64,000 nt of DNA. Origin: Rhodocyclaceae bacterium (GTDB taxonomy: Bacteria; Pseudomonadota; Gammaproteobacteria; Burkholderiales; Rhodocyclaceae). Position numbers and translations under genes: made by a program. The stretch covers positions 1 through 64,000 of the forward strand of contig VBWA01000009.1 in assembly GCA_006218025.1 (NCBI GenBank), read 5' to 3'. The notes beneath the pieces were generated by a model, which saw only the letters and a program-made list of their open reading frames with translations, was not told the DNA's origin and did not search any database. Shown here in pieces: positions 44,959-54,021 of this stretch (positions are counted from its first letter, which is position 1; each line of letters begins with the position of its first letter).

Positions 44959-45546
44959 ATGAACGACCGCATTCGCCAATTGCTCGACCAGATGTCCGCG
45001 CTCGAAGAGGACTTGAGCATCGCGCTTCACGAACACGAAGCCAGCGCGCTGTTCCAGATCAATGGCAAGCGTGTCGAGTTCGAGCATTCCATCAGGCTGG
45101 CGCATCGCCGGCTCAGGCTCGGATTTTTCCGCTGGGTCGTTGCCTACCGTCCGCAGAACCTCATCACCGGGCCGATCATTTATTCCATGATCGTTCCGAT
45201 GGCAATCCTCGACCTGTTCGTCAGCTTCTACCAGATGACCTGTTTCCCGATCTACGGCGTTGCCAAGGTGCGTCGCGGCAACTACATCGTGTTCGACAGG
45301 CAGCAGCTCGAATATCTCAATTTCATCGAAAAGTTCCACTGTACCTATTGCGCCTACGGCACCGGGCTGATTGCCTACGTGGAAGAGATCGTGGCGCGCA
45401 CCGAGGAGTATTTCTGTCCGATCAAGCACGCGCGCAAGATGCTCGGCACCCATGCGCGCTATGCCCGCTTCCTCGACTACGGCGACGCCGCCGACTACGA
45501 GGCCCGGCTCGAGGCGTTCCGCAGGGGGCTCGGCGAAAAGAAGTGA
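44959..45546 (+). CDS. Conserved hypothetical membrane-associated protein
   Basis: This 195-residue protein has an N-terminal helical, coiled-coil-like region (MNDRIRQLLDQMSALEEDL, ~1-35) and a hydrophobic stretch (LITGPIIYSMIVPMAILDLF, ~68-90). A conserved YNYIVFDR-like segment (NYIVFDRQQLEYLNFIEKFHCTYC split over ~105-130) carries a CxxC (CTYC). Cysteines at C-rich positions could bind a metal or form a disulfide. I do not recognise a characterised family. The start follows GGAGCC and the gene appears monocistronic. Confidence 0.7.
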   Translation: MNDRIRQLLDQMSALEEDLSIALHEHEASALFQINGKRVEFEHSIRLAHRRLRLGFFRWVVAYRPQNLITGPIIYSMIVPMAILDLFVSFYQMTCFPIYGVAKVRRGNYIVFDRQQLEYLNFIEKFHCTYCAYGTGLIAYVEEIVARTEEYFCPIKHARKMLGTHARYARFLDYGDAADYEARLEAFRRGLGEKK

Positions 45547-45604
45547 GCATGGCAACAAGCTGAAGCCCTGAGCCCGGCAATCCGCGGGTGGCTGCCGGGG
45601 CCGG

Positions 45605-45630
45605 AAGTCGGCGCTGGTGACACGGCGACG
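45605..45630 (+). repeat. Dispersed repeat copy, intergenic
   Basis: AAGTCGGCGCTGG followed by TGACACGGCGACG. The core GTCGGCGCTGG and CACGGCGA match the family; the middle resembles the GACAC version near 58 kb. It lies in the 189-bp gap before the PAS-GGDEF-EAL gene, which otherwise shows nothing. Confidence 0.6.
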
Positions 45631-45735
45631 AACCAGCTTGGGGCGCGCCCGATGGTCATCGGCACCATGTTGGCGCGGGAAGCCGCTGGAATCCGCGGAT
45701 TGGGGGCCGGTACGGGGATTGCTTAGTGATTCCGC

Positions 45736-47865
45736 ATGATGCCTTCATCCCTTGCCCGCCCGCGCCGTTCCAGCCTCAGCACTTCCCTGCCGGTCGATCG
45801 GGCGCGGGTACTCGACACGCTGGTGAACAACCTGGAAGGCATGGCCTATCGCTGCCGCAACGACAGGGACTGGACCATGCTGTTCGTCAGCCAGGGCTGC
45901 CTCGAACTTACCGGCTACGGGCCGCAGGACCTGATCGAGGACGGCTGCGTGTCGTGGGAAGAACTGACCTTGGCCGAGGATCGGGCCCGGGTGCGCGGCG
46001 AAATTACCCGGGCCATCACGGCCGGCAAGCGCTTTTCCGTCCAGTACCGCATCGTTACCAGCGCGGGGCAGGTCAAGTGGGTGGCGGAGCGGGGCGTCGC
46101 CGTCGCCGACGAACACGGACAGCCGGTCCTCGAAGGCTTCGTTGAAGATGTCAGCATTCGTCAAATGACACAGGATGCCCTGGCCCACGCCGAGATGCGC
46201 TACCGGCACATCTTCGAGCATGCCTCGGAGGGCATCTTCCAGACCACCAGGGATGGCGGCTATCTTGCTGCCAACCCGGCGCTGGCCGAACTCTACGGCT
46301 ATGACACGGCGGACGATCTGATCGCCGACCTGGCCGACATCGAACGCCGCCTGTATGTGCATGAATCCCGTCGCAGGGAGTTCCGCCGCCTGATGGAAAC
46401 CCACGGCGAAGTCGCCAACTTCGAGTCCGAGGTCTATCGCCGCGACGGCTCCAGGATCTGGATTTCCGAAAATGCCCATGTCGTGCGCGACGTTAACGGC
46501 GAATTCATCTGCTATGAAGGCACGGTGCAGGACATCACGGACCGCAAGAGCCATCAGGAGCAGCTCGAACGCCAGGCGAATCACGACATCCTGACCGGCC
46601 TGCCCAACCGCAACCTGCTGGGCGACCGCCTCGACCAGGCCATCTCGCGAGCCGAGCGCCTGGGCTACTTCCTGGCCCTGGTCTTCATCGACCTCGACAA
46701 CTTCAAGTTCATCAACGACAGCCTGGGCCATGCGGCAGGCGACGAACTGCTGGTGGAAACGGCCAACCGCCTGCAGCGCTGCCTGCGCACCTCGGACACG
46801 GTGGCGCGCCAGGGCGGCGATGAGTTTGTGCTGGTGCTCAGCGACCACTACCGGGTCAATTCCATCATCTCGCTGCTGGAACGCATCCTGGTCGAGATCG
46901 GCCGTCCGGTCAGCCTGTCCGGGCGCGAGTTCAAGGTCGGCGCCAGTCTCGGCGTGGCGCTCTACCCGCAGGACGGCGACGATGCGGAAAGCCTGCTCAA
47001 GCACGCCGACGTGGCGATGTATGCCGCCAAGGATCGCGGCCGCAACAACTTTCAGTTCTTCACGCCCGAACTCAACCGCATGGCCGACGAGCGGCTCAAC
47101 CTCGAAGCCGCGATGCGCAGCGGCATCGACCACGACGAATTCCTGGTCCACTTCCAGCCCAAAGTGGATCACCGGCGGCGCATTGTCGGGGTCGAGGCGC
47201 TGGCGCGCTGGAACAATCCCGAATTCGGCATGGTCGCCCCGGATCGCTTCATTGCCATCGCGGAGGAAACCGGCCTCATTGTCGCGCTGACCGACGTCAT
47301 CCTGAAAAAGGCCTTCGCCGCCGCCGCCGGCTGGGCGCAGGCCCACGGCCACGGCATCCAGGTGGCGGTGAATCTCTCGCCCAAGCTGTTTCTCGGCGAG
47401 GATCTCGTCGGTCGCGTCGCCGCGCTGCTGCGCGAGGCGGGCCTGCCGCCGGAGCGGGTGGAACTCGAAATCACCGAAAGCGTCTTCCTCGGCGACGGCG
47501 AGCGGGCAGTGCGCATCCTCAGCGAGTTCAAGGATCTCGGCGTCAGCCTCGCCATGGATGACTTCGGCACCGGATATTCCTCGCTGTCCTACCTGCGCCG
47601 CTTCCCTCTTGACATCATCAAGATCGACCGCTCGCTGGTCACCGGCATCGAACACGAAGAGGAAGTGGCGATGATCGCCCGCGCCGTCATTTCGCTGGGG
47701 CAGAGCCTGAGAAAGACCGTGGTCGCCGAAGGGGTGGAGAACCAGGCCCAGTTCGATTTCCTGCGCTACCAGGGCTGCGACGAATTCCAGGGCTACCTGA
47801 TTGCACGCCCCTTGCCGGGTGCCGACTTCACCGCGCTGCTGGCCCGAACCGGCGGGCAGTTGTAG
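45736..47865 (+). CDS. PAS-PAS-GGDEF-EAL c-di-GMP signalling protein
   Basis: This 709-residue cytosolic protein has PAS domains at ~25-145 (YRCRNDRDWTMLFVSQGCLELTGY) and ~150-275 (HIFEHASEGIFQTTRDGGYLAAN). GGDEF follows at ~290-445 with DILTGLPNRNLL, FIDLDNFKFINDSLGHAAGD and intact RQGGDEF. The EAL domain (~460-705) has VEALARWNNPE, ELEITESVF, MDDFGTGYSSLSYL and VVAEGVE. Both enzymatic signatures are intact, so it could make and hydrolyse c-di-GMP. No transmembrane segments are seen. Confidence 0.95.
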   Translation: MMPSSLARPRRSSLSTSLPVDRARVLDTLVNNLEGMAYRCRNDRDWTMLFVSQGCLELTGYGPQDLIEDGCVSWEELTLAEDRARVRGEITRAITAGKRFSVQYRIVTSAGQVKWVAERGVAVADEHGQPVLEGFVEDVSIRQMTQDALAHAEMRYRHIFEHASEGIFQTTRDGGYLAANPALAELYGYDTADDLIADLADIERRLYVHESRRREFRRLMETHGEVANFESEVYRRDGSRIWISENAHVVRDVNGEFICYEGTVQDITDRKSHQEQLERQANHDILTGLPNRNLLGDRLDQAISRAERLGYFLALVFIDLDNFKFINDSLGHAAGDELLVETANRLQRCLRTSDTVARQGGDEFVLVLSDHYRVNSIISLLERILVEIGRPVSLSGREFKVGASLGVALYPQDGDDAESLLKHADVAMYAAKDRGRNNFQFFTPELNRMADERLNLEAAMRSGIDHDEFLVHFQPKVDHRRRIVGVEALARWNNPEFGMVAPDRFIAIAEETGLIVALTDVILKKAFAAAAGWAQAHGHGIQVAVNLSPKLFLGEDLVGRVAALLREAGLPPERVELEITESVFLGDGERAVRILSEFKDLGVSLAMDDFGTGYSSLSYLRRFPLDIIKIDRSLVTGIEHEEEVAMIARAVISLGQSLRKTVVAEGVENQAQFDFLRYQGCDEFQGYLIARPLPGADFTALLARTGGQL

Positions 47866-47876
47866 TCGGCGCCGAA

Positions 47877-48923
47877 CTACCAGTTCTTGCGCCATGCCGA
47901 GGGCGAGGTGGCGAACCAGTTGCGGAAGGCGCGGGTGAAGGAGCTTTGCTCGGCGTAGCCCAGCAGCAACGCAACATCCAGCGCGGAAAGCGACGAGTCG
48001 CGCAGATAGACTTGCGCCAGATCGCGGCGCGAGGCGTCGAGCAGGCCGTGAAAGGAGACCTCCGCCTGGACCAGTCGGCGCTGCAGGGTGCGCGGCGTCA
48101 TGCCGAGGGAGGCCGCGACGTGCTTCAGCGTGGTTTCGCACTTCGGCATCAGTGGCACCAGCGCCTGTCGCACCTGGCTGACGATGTCATGGCCGCCCTG
48201 CAGGCGGGCGATGACCATGCGCGCCTCGTCGCGCATCGCCAGGTTGAGCGCAGCGTCGGCCTGGACCAGCGGACGCGACAGCAGGTCGCCGTCGAACAGC
48301 ATCGCATTCTCGCCGGCGGAGAAGCGTACCGGGCAGCCGAAGAACGTGTCGAAGGGCAGCGTGTCGTCGGGCGGCTCATGCACAAAGCGAACCTCGCGCA
48401 GCGGCAGCTCGCTACGCGTTATCCAGCGCCCGAAGCCGGCCCAGCTGGCGAGCAGGGATTCCGCCAGGAGATCGCAGTAAGGCAGTCCCGCCCGTGTCGC
48501 CTCCGGCAGCACCACCCAGGCCAGCTTGACGTGTTCGCCCTCGCGGCCGAAATGCGTTTCGCTGTAGCCCGCATCGAACACGATGCGCCGATAAAGCGGC
48601 ACCAGCCCGATCGCCTCTTCCAGGTCGCGACAGGTCATCAATGCATAGCCGAGCACGTCGAAGGTATCGGGGCGCGCATCGCGGCCGAATTCCAGCCCGA
48701 GGTCGCGCCGGCCGGTCAGGGTCAGCGCCGTGCGGAACAATGCGACCAGGGCGCTGAAGGGCAGGCGTCCCTGCGGCGCGTTCCATTCCGCCGCATCGAT
48801 GCGCGCATGCCGCAGCAGGGCTGCGCGCGGCAGCCCCAGGCGCTCGACGACATCCAGCAGGCGCCGGCCATAGGCCATGGCGACGCTGACTTCCTTCGTC
48901 GGGGCGATTTCGGTAGCGGGCAT
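47877..48923 (-). CDS. AraC-family transcriptional regulator
   Basis: This ~348-residue regulator has an N-terminal arabinose-binding-like (OruR/ArgR type) sensing domain (~1-235; GLEFGRDARPDTFDVLGYALMTC split motif) and a C-terminal double HTH (~255-345): LKHVAASLGMTPRTLQRRL, and ALDVALLLGYAEQSSFTRAF with the AraC signature and FRNWF. ATG 48923 fits the family N-terminus. It is divergent from the ThDP-enzyme gene and is its probable regulator, with metabolites of that cluster as candidate inducers. Confidence 0.9.
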   Translation of the reverse strand: MPATEIAPTKEVSVAMAYGRRLLDVVERLGLPRAALLRHARIDAAEWNAPQGRLPFSALVALFRTALTLTGRRDLGLEFGRDARPDTFDVLGYALMTCRDLEEAIGLVPLYRRIVFDAGYSETHFGREGEHVKLAWVVLPEATRAGLPYCDLLAESLLASWAGFGRWITRSELPLREVRFVHEPPDDTLPFDTFFGCPVRFSAGENAMLFDGDLLSRPLVQADAALNLAMRDEARMVIARLQGGHDIVSQVRQALVPLMPKCETTLKHVAASLGMTPRTLQRRLVQAEVSFHGLLDASRRDLAQVYLRDSSLSALDVALLLGYAEQSSFTRAFRNWFATSPSAWRKNW

Positions 48924-49045
48924 GTTGTCGCGAAATGACAAATTGTCGGGTATTTTGCGACAAGCAGCGGCACTATTCAATCGCCTATTCTTGCCGGACA
49001 AGACAAGCGCCGAAAAATCGACGCAAGAACAAGGAGAACGAAATC

Positions 49046-50797
49046 ATGGCAGAGATCACCGGCGGCGAAGTCATCGCCCGCATGTTGCAAAAGGAAGGCG
49101 TCGAGAAGGTCTTCGGCATTATCGACGGCACCTATTTCGGCTTCTACTCCGCGTTGCACCGGCTCGGCATCGAGATCGTCACGCCGCGCCACGAAACCTG
49201 CGCGGCGCACATGGCCGGCACCTATGCGCGGCTCACCGGCAAGCTCGGCGTCTGCATGGCCAGCAACGGCCCCGGCGTCGCCAACCTGCTGCCCGGCCTG
49301 GTGGTCGAGCAGGCCGACGGCAATCGCGTGCTGGCCATCACCAGCGCGCGCCGGCCGGGCATCATGTATCCCGATCGCGGCGGCAGCTACCAGTGCTTCG
49401 ACCAGAGCGGCGTCATCGGCAAGATCGGCAAGTGGAGCTCGGCCGTGTCCTCCTTCGACCGCGTCCCCGAGCTCGTACGCAAGGCCTTGCGCAAGAGCTG
49501 GGAAGGGCGGCCCGGCGTGGTGCATGTCGACGTGCCCGAGAACATCATGAACGGCAAATTCAAGGCTGACATCGCTTACTGGGCGCCGCACCAGTACCGC
49601 AACGCCGTGCCGCCAGCGCCGACTTTCGAGCAAGTGGCGCAGGCGGCGGACTGGCTGATCGCCGCCTGCGCGCCGATGATTCACGCCGGCAGCGGCATCA
49701 TCCACGCCGGCGCCTACGATGCATTGAAGCGCGTCGCCGAACTGCTGCACGCGCCGGTCACCACGAGCTGGGCGGCGCGCGGCATGCTGAGCGAGGATTC
49801 GCCGCTGGCCATCACCATGCCGCACGTCAAGCTCAACCACCAGGTGCGCAACGATGCCGATGTCGTGCTGATCCTCGGCTCGCGCATCGGCGAAACCGAC
49901 TGGTGGGGCAAGCCGCCGTACTGGCGCCATCCCTCCGAGCAGAAGACCATCCAGGTCGACCTCGACGGCGAAATGATTGGTCTCAACAAGCCGGCCGACC
50001 TGGCCGTCGTTGCCGATGTCAAACGCTTCCTCGAAGTGCTGGCGGCCGAACTGGAAGGGCGCAAGGGCGAGATCAAGCTCGACGCCCGCCGCACCCGCGT
50101 CGCCGGCTACGCCAAGACCATGAAGGACGAACGCGCCGGCTGGGACAAGGCGCTGTCCGACATGGCGATCCCGATGCATCCGGCGCACATCGGCACAGTC
50201 TGTCGCGAGCTGTTCCCCGAGGACTCGGTGCTGGTCGCCGACGGCGGCAACGCGACCATCTGGGCCATGTTCTATCACCGGGTGACCGTGCCCAACACGG
50301 TGATTTCCACCTTCAAGTTCGGCATGCTCGGCGCCGGCATGTCTCAGGCCGTGGCCGCCGCCATCGCGCGGCCGGGCAAGCCGGTCTGCTGCATCATCGG
50401 CGACGGCGCCATGGGCTTCCATTCGCAGGAAGTCGAAACCGCGGTGCGCAACAAGGCGCAGGTGATCTACATCGTGCTCGCCGACAAGCAGTGGGGCATG
50501 GTCAAGATGAACCAGCAGTTCATGCTGCGGCCGATCAAGACCATGATCTTCAAGCACCTCGATCCCGACGAGACGATCAAGGCCGACCTCGGCGAAATCA
50601 AGTTCGACAAGCTGGGCGAGAGCATGGGCGCCTACGGCGAGCGCGTCTCCGATCCGAAAGAGCTCAAGCCCGCGCTGCAACGCGCGCTGGCGACCGGCGG
50701 GTGCGCGGTGATCCACGTCGACGTCGATCCGGTCAAGCACATGTGGGCGCCGGGGCTGATACATTTCAAGAAAATGCACGAAGAGCCGAAGGTATGA
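49046..50797 (+). CDS. Thiamine-diphosphate-dependent enzyme (acetolactate-synthase-like)
   Basis: This ~583-residue three-domain ThDP enzyme has an N-terminal Pyr domain with the activating Glu in TPRHETCAAHMAGTYARLTG. The central domain (~200-330) precedes the C-terminal PP domain with GDGAMGFHSQEVETAV and the metal site at ADKQWG. It resembles acetolactate synthase and 2-oxoacid decarboxylases, but the active-site context (IIDGTYFGFYSAL) is not one I recognise. It starts at ATG 49046 after AAGGAG. Co-directional with a BASS transporter and two reductases. Codons for PPAPTF contain an 18-base core of the dispersed repeat. Confidence 0.85.
   Translation: MAEITGGEVIARMLQKEGVEKVFGIIDGTYFGFYSALHRLGIEIVTPRHETCAAHMAGTYARLTGKLGVCMASNGPGVANLLPGLVVEQADGNRVLAITSARRPGIMYPDRGGSYQCFDQSGVIGKIGKWSSAVSSFDRVPELVRKALRKSWEGRPGVVHVDVPENIMNGKFKADIAYWAPHQYRNAVPPAPTFEQVAQAADWLIAACAPMIHAGSGIIHAGAYDALKRVAELLHAPVTTSWAARGMLSEDSPLAITMPHVKLNHQVRNDADVVLILGSRIGETDWWGKPPYWRHPSEQKTIQVDLDGEMIGLNKPADLAVVADVKRFLEVLAAELEGRKGEIKLDARRTRVAGYAKTMKDERAGWDKALSDMAIPMHPAHIGTVCRELFPEDSVLVADGGNATIWAMFYHRVTVPNTVISTFKFGMLGAGMSQAVAAAIARPGKPVCCIIGDGAMGFHSQEVETAVRNKAQVIYIVLADKQWGMVKMNQQFMLRPIKTMIFKHLDPDETIKADLGEIKFDKLGESMGAYGERVSDPKELKPALQRALATGGCAVIHVDVDPVKHMWAPGLIHFKKMHEEPKV
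49612..49629 (-). repeat. Dispersed repeat core inside the ThDP-enzyme gene
   Basis: GCCAGCGCCGACTTTCGA is identical over 18 bases to part of the intergenic copy at 56230-56247. The match is shorter than those in dapE and pxpB, so chance is less easily excluded. Confidence 0.4.
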
Positions 50798-50816
50798 TCG
50801 CCGTGCCGGCACATCT

Positions 50817-50839
50817 CCCTCTCCCCCAGCGGGAGAGGG
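50817..50839. repeat. Perfect stem-loop between ThDP enzyme and BASS transporter
   Basis: CCCTCTCCC (50817-50825) and GGGAGAGGG (50831-50839) flank CCAGC in the 64-bp gap. It resembles a common proteobacterial intercistronic stem-loop. No T-run follows, so processing or mRNA stabilisation is as likely as termination. Confidence 0.55.
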
Positions 50840-50861
50840 CCGGGGAGAGGGGGCAGCAGCC

Positions 50862-51761
50862 ATGAACGAAATCGACCTCGTCCGCCTCAACTTCAATCCG
50901 CAATCCCTGTGGGCGCTTAACTTCATCATCGGCCTGGTGATGTTCGGCGTTGCGCTCGATCTCAAGGTGGCGGATTTCAAGGCGGTGCTGACCATGCCCA
51001 AGCCGGTGATCATCGGCATGGTCGGGCAGTTCATCCTGCTGCCGGCCTTCACCTTCCTGCTGGTGCTGGTGATCAGGCCGGCGCCCAGCATCGCGCTGGG
51101 CATGATGCTGGTCGCGGCCTGTCCGGGCGGCAACATTTCCAACTTCCTCACCCACTACGCCAAGGGCAACACGGCGCTGTCGATCACCATGACGGCGCTG
51201 TCCACCGCCGTGGCGATCGTCATGACGCCGCTCAACCTGTCGCTCTGGGGCGGGCTGTATCCGGAAACCGCGAAGATCCTCAAGGAGGTGGCGCTCGATC
51301 CGCTGGAAATGCTGCTTGCCGTATTCCTGCTGCTCGGTCTGCCCATGGCGGCGGGCATGTGGACCGGCTACAAGTTCCCGCGCTTCGTCGAGCGCGCGCA
51401 CAATCCGGTAAAAATCTTCTCCCTGGCCGTGTTCGGCATCTTCGTGCTGGGCGCGCTGGCGGCCAACTGGCGCTACTTCCTCGACTATGTCGGCTTCGTC
51501 GTCTTCGCCGTGTTCCTGCACAACGGCCTGGCGCTCGTCACCGGCTATTACGCGTCGAAATTCAGCGGCCTGCCCGAGCGCGACCGGCGCGCGGTGTCCA
51601 TCGAAGTCGGCATCCAGAATTCGGCGCTGGGCCTGATCCTGATTTTCAACTTCTTCGACGGCCTCGGCGGCATGGCCATCGTCACCGCGTGGTGGGGCAT
51701 ATGGCACATCATCTCGGGGCTGACGGTATCCACCTACTGGAGCCGGCGTCCTCCCGCATGA
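50862..51761 (+). CDS. BASS-family (bile acid:sodium symporter-like) transporter
   Basis: This 299-residue membrane protein has about nine to ten helices, beginning LWALNFIIGLVMFGVALDL. The BASS motif region AACPGGNISNFLTHYAKGNTALS and the sodium-site segment EVGIQNSALGLIL are present. Family members import organic acids such as pyruvate, pantothenate or bile acids with sodium. The position after the ThDP enzyme suggests an oxo-acid substrate (inference). It shares ATGA with the next gene. Confidence 0.9.
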   Translation: MNEIDLVRLNFNPQSLWALNFIIGLVMFGVALDLKVADFKAVLTMPKPVIIGMVGQFILLPAFTFLLVLVIRPAPSIALGMMLVAACPGGNISNFLTHYAKGNTALSITMTALSTAVAIVMTPLNLSLWGGLYPETAKILKEVALDPLEMLLAVFLLLGLPMAAGMWTGYKFPRFVERAHNPVKIFSLAVFGIFVLGALAANWRYFLDYVGFVVFAVFLHNGLALVTGYYASKFSGLPERDRRAVSIEVGIQNSALGLILIFNFFDGLGGMAIVTAWWGIWHIISGLTVSTYWSRRPPA

Positions 51762-52714
51762 ACCCGGCGTGTGTCCTCGTCACCGGCAGTTCCGGCTACC
51801 TCGGCAGCCAGGTGGTGGCCGCACTGGCGCGCCGCGCCGACATCGCCACCATCGCGCTCGATGTACGCGAGCCGGCACAGCGCCTGCCCGGCGTGACCTA
51901 CGAAGTCGCCGACATTCGCGCCCCCGAAGTCGATGCCGTCGTCGCTCGCCACCGGCCGCAGGTCGTGGTGCACCTCGCGTCCATCGTCACGCCGGGCAAG
52001 AAAAGCAACCGCGAGTTCGAATACAGCGTCGATGTCGACGGCACCCGCAAGCTGCTCGAAGCCTGTGGGCGCCACGATGTGAAGCGCATCATCGTTTCGT
52101 CCAGCGGCGCGGCCTACGGCTACCATGCCGACAACCCGCAATGGCTGACGGAAACCGATCCGGTGCGTGGCAACCAGGGCTTCGCCTATTCATGGCACAA
52201 GCGCCTGGTCGAGGAAATGCTGGCCGACTACCGTGCCAGCCAGCCGCAACTGGAGCAGATCGTCTTCCGCATCGGCACCATCCTCGGCGCCTCGGTCCAT
52301 AACCAGATCACCGACCTGTTCGAGAAGCCGCGCCTTATCGCGATTCAGGGATCGGACAGCCCCTTCGTCTTCATTCACGACCAGGACGTGGTCGGCGCCA
52401 TCGTGCAGGGCGTCGACTCAAAGGTGACCGGCATTTTCAACGTCGCCGGCGACGGCAAGCTGAGCATATTCGAGATCGCCGCTCGCCTCGGCAAGCACTG
52501 CGTAGTGCTGCCCGCCGGCCTGCTGCAGGCCGCGCTGTGGCTGCTGAAGAAGCTGGGCCTGACCCAGTACGGGCCCGAGCAGATCGATTTCCTGCGCTAC
52601 CGGCCGGTGCTGGACAACCGGCGCCTGAAGGAAGTGTTCGGCTACGTGCCGAAGCTGACGTCCGCCGAAGTCTTCGAACTGTGGCGCACGTCACGCCAAG
52701 GCAAGGCTAAATGA
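51758..52714 (+). CDS. NAD-dependent epimerase/dehydratase (extended SDR)
   Basis: This ~318-residue protein has the Rossmann motif VLVTGSSGYLGSQVV at the N-terminus, the active-site segment SSGAAYGYH and YSWHK (Y-x3-K), and NVAGDGKLSIFEIA near the C-terminus. The family acts on nucleotide sugars or aryl/keto substrates; UDP-sugar motifs are not distinctive here. The start at 51758 overlaps the transporter stop by 4 bases. It is followed 55 bp later by a second reductase. Confidence 0.88.
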   Translation: MNPACVLVTGSSGYLGSQVVAALARRADIATIALDVREPAQRLPGVTYEVADIRAPEVDAVVARHRPQVVVHLASIVTPGKKSNREFEYSVDVDGTRKLLEACGRHDVKRIIVSSSGAAYGYHADNPQWLTETDPVRGNQGFAYSWHKRLVEEMLADYRASQPQLEQIVFRIGTILGASVHNQITDLFEKPRLIAIQGSDSPFVFIHDQDVVGAIVQGVDSKVTGIFNVAGDGKLSIFEIAARLGKHCVVLPAGLLQAALWLLKKLGLTQYGPEQIDFLRYRPVLDNRRLKEVFGYVPKLTSAEVFELWRTSRQGKAK

Positions 52715-52769
52715 AAATTGCCCCGGTAAATCCACCGTTCGGGCTGAGCCTGTCGAAGCCCCGCACCCA

Positions 52770-53588
52770 ATGACGCACCGCGAACTCAAGGGCCGGGTCG
52801 TCCTCATCACCGGCGCCGCCGGTGGCCTCGGCGCCGCGCTGTGCCAGCGCTACGCCGCCGCCGGTGCACGCATCGCCGCGCTGGATCTCGACGCCGCCAA
52901 ACTCGACACCCTGACAACATCACTGCACGCCACGGGCGCCGAAGCGCTAGCCCTGCCCGCGGACATCACCGACCCGGCCGCCTGCAAATCCGCAGTAACC
53001 GCAACCATCGCGCATTTCGGCACGCTCGACGGCCTCATCAACAACGCCGGCATCAGCCATCGCAGCCTGCTGCAGGACACCGACCCCGACGTCATCCGCC
53101 GGGTAATGGAAGTAAATTTTTTCGGCGCGGCCAACCTCACCCAGGCCGCGCTGGCGCAGATCGTCGCGCGGCACGGCTTCATCGTCGCCATCTCCAGCGT
53201 CGCCGGCTTCTCGCCGCTGACCGGCCGCACCGGCTACGCCGCCAGCAAGCACGCGCTGCATGGCTTCTTCGACAGTCTGCGCAGCGAAGTCGAAGGTGCC
53301 GGTGTCGGCGTCACTCTCGTTTGTCCGTCCTTCATCCGCACCGGCATCGGCACCGCGGCCACCGACGGCAGCGGCGCGCCGGTGAGCAGCCCGCGCATCA
53401 CCACCGGCGGCGAGTCCTCGCCCGAGGAAATCGCCGAACGCATCTTCGAGGCGGTGGCGCAAGGGCGCAAGCTGCTGCTGCCCGACGCCACCGCGCGCAA
53501 GGCATGGTGGCTCAGCCGGCTGGCGCCGGGGCTCTATGCCCGGATCATGAAGCGGCGGGTGGGCGGGGAGTTTTCCGGCTTGCTGTAG
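52770..53588 (+). CDS. Short-chain dehydrogenase/reductase
   Basis: This 272-residue classical SDR has the cofactor motif TGAAGGLGAAL, NNAG (LINNAGISH), catalytic Ser in AISSVAGFSPL and YAASK (YxxxK). The C-terminal tail resembles membrane-peripheral SDRs (MKRRVGGEFSGLL). The substrate is unknown. As the last gene of the ThDP-enzyme/BASS/epimerase row, it may reduce the product of that cluster. A dispersed repeat follows its stop by 20 bp. Confidence 0.9.
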   Translation: MTHRELKGRVVLITGAAGGLGAALCQRYAAAGARIAALDLDAAKLDTLTTSLHATGAEALALPADITDPAACKSAVTATIAHFGTLDGLINNAGISHRSLLQDTDPDVIRRVMEVNFFGAANLTQAALAQIVARHGFIVAISSVAGFSPLTGRTGYAASKHALHGFFDSLRSEVEGAGVGVTLVCPSFIRTGIGTAATDGSGAPVSSPRITTGGESSPEEIAERIFEAVAQGRKLLLPDATARKAWWLSRLAPGLYARIMKRRVGGEFSGLL

Positions 53589-53608
53589 GGGCTATCGCGT
53601 CGCTCAAG

Positions 53609-53638
53609 AGTCGGCGCTGGCGGGACGGCGATTCAGGC
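53609..53638 (+). repeat. Dispersed repeat copy, intergenic
   Basis: GTCGGCGCTGGCGGGACGG continues to CGATTCAGGC. 29 bases are identical to the copy at 54386-54414, and 25 to the core in dapE. It lies between the SDR stop and the DUF2281-like gene. Confidence 0.85.
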
Positions 53639-53743
53639 ATGGCCGGCCGGGAATTACAGTACCGTACAATGAATTTTTTGCCCATTTTGCTTCCGCTAAA
53701 TCGAACACGGCTTCGTAAATCTCAACCCGCAGGAGCAAGAGCG

Positions 53744-53944
53744 ATGAGTGCTATCGAACAGGTATTGATCGAAAAGATCAAAAAACTGCCGCCGCAGCGT
53801 TTGGCGGAGGTCGAGGATTTTGTGGATTTCCTGCGCACGCGCGAGGATGAGCAACGCCTTGCCCGAGCTGCCGCCAAGGTTGCAGAGGCGAGTCTTGCGG
53901 CGGTGTGGAACAACGACGAAGATGCCGCCTACGATCAGATGTGA
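53744..53944 (+). CDS. DUF2281-like small protein (possible antitoxin)
   Basis: This 66-residue protein, MSAIEQVLIEKIKKLPPQRL followed by AEVEDFVDFLR, matches the DUF2281 N-terminal helices often found in antitoxins. The C-terminus (AAVWNNDEDAAYDQM) is typical of VapB-type tails. ATG 53744 follows AGGAG. No cognate PIN-type toxin follows; instead a fragment of an unrelated killer toxin begins 3 bp downstream, so it is an orphan. Confidence 0.75.
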   Translation: MSAIEQVLIEKIKKLPPQRLAEVEDFVDFLRTREDEQRLARAAAKVAEASLAAVWNNDEDAAYDQM

Positions 53945-53946
53945 CG

Positions 53947-54021
53947 ATGGCGCATTCTGGTGTTGGTAACGACCATCGTGCAGGGGCCTACTGGGTCGAC
54001 TCGAAACGGAGGCAAGCATGA
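53947..54021 (+). pseudogene. 3' remnant of a RelE-type addiction-module killer toxin
   Basis: A 24-codon frame ends GAYWVDSKRRQA and shares ATGA with the antitoxin start (54018). The pattern (A.YW.D.KRR, then stop inside the antitoxin start) fits the C-terminus of HI1419-type killer proteins, which normally precede this antitoxin class. Everything upstream is missing and has been replaced by the DUF2281-like gene. As only ~15 residues are informative, the assignment is tentative. Confidence 0.4.
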
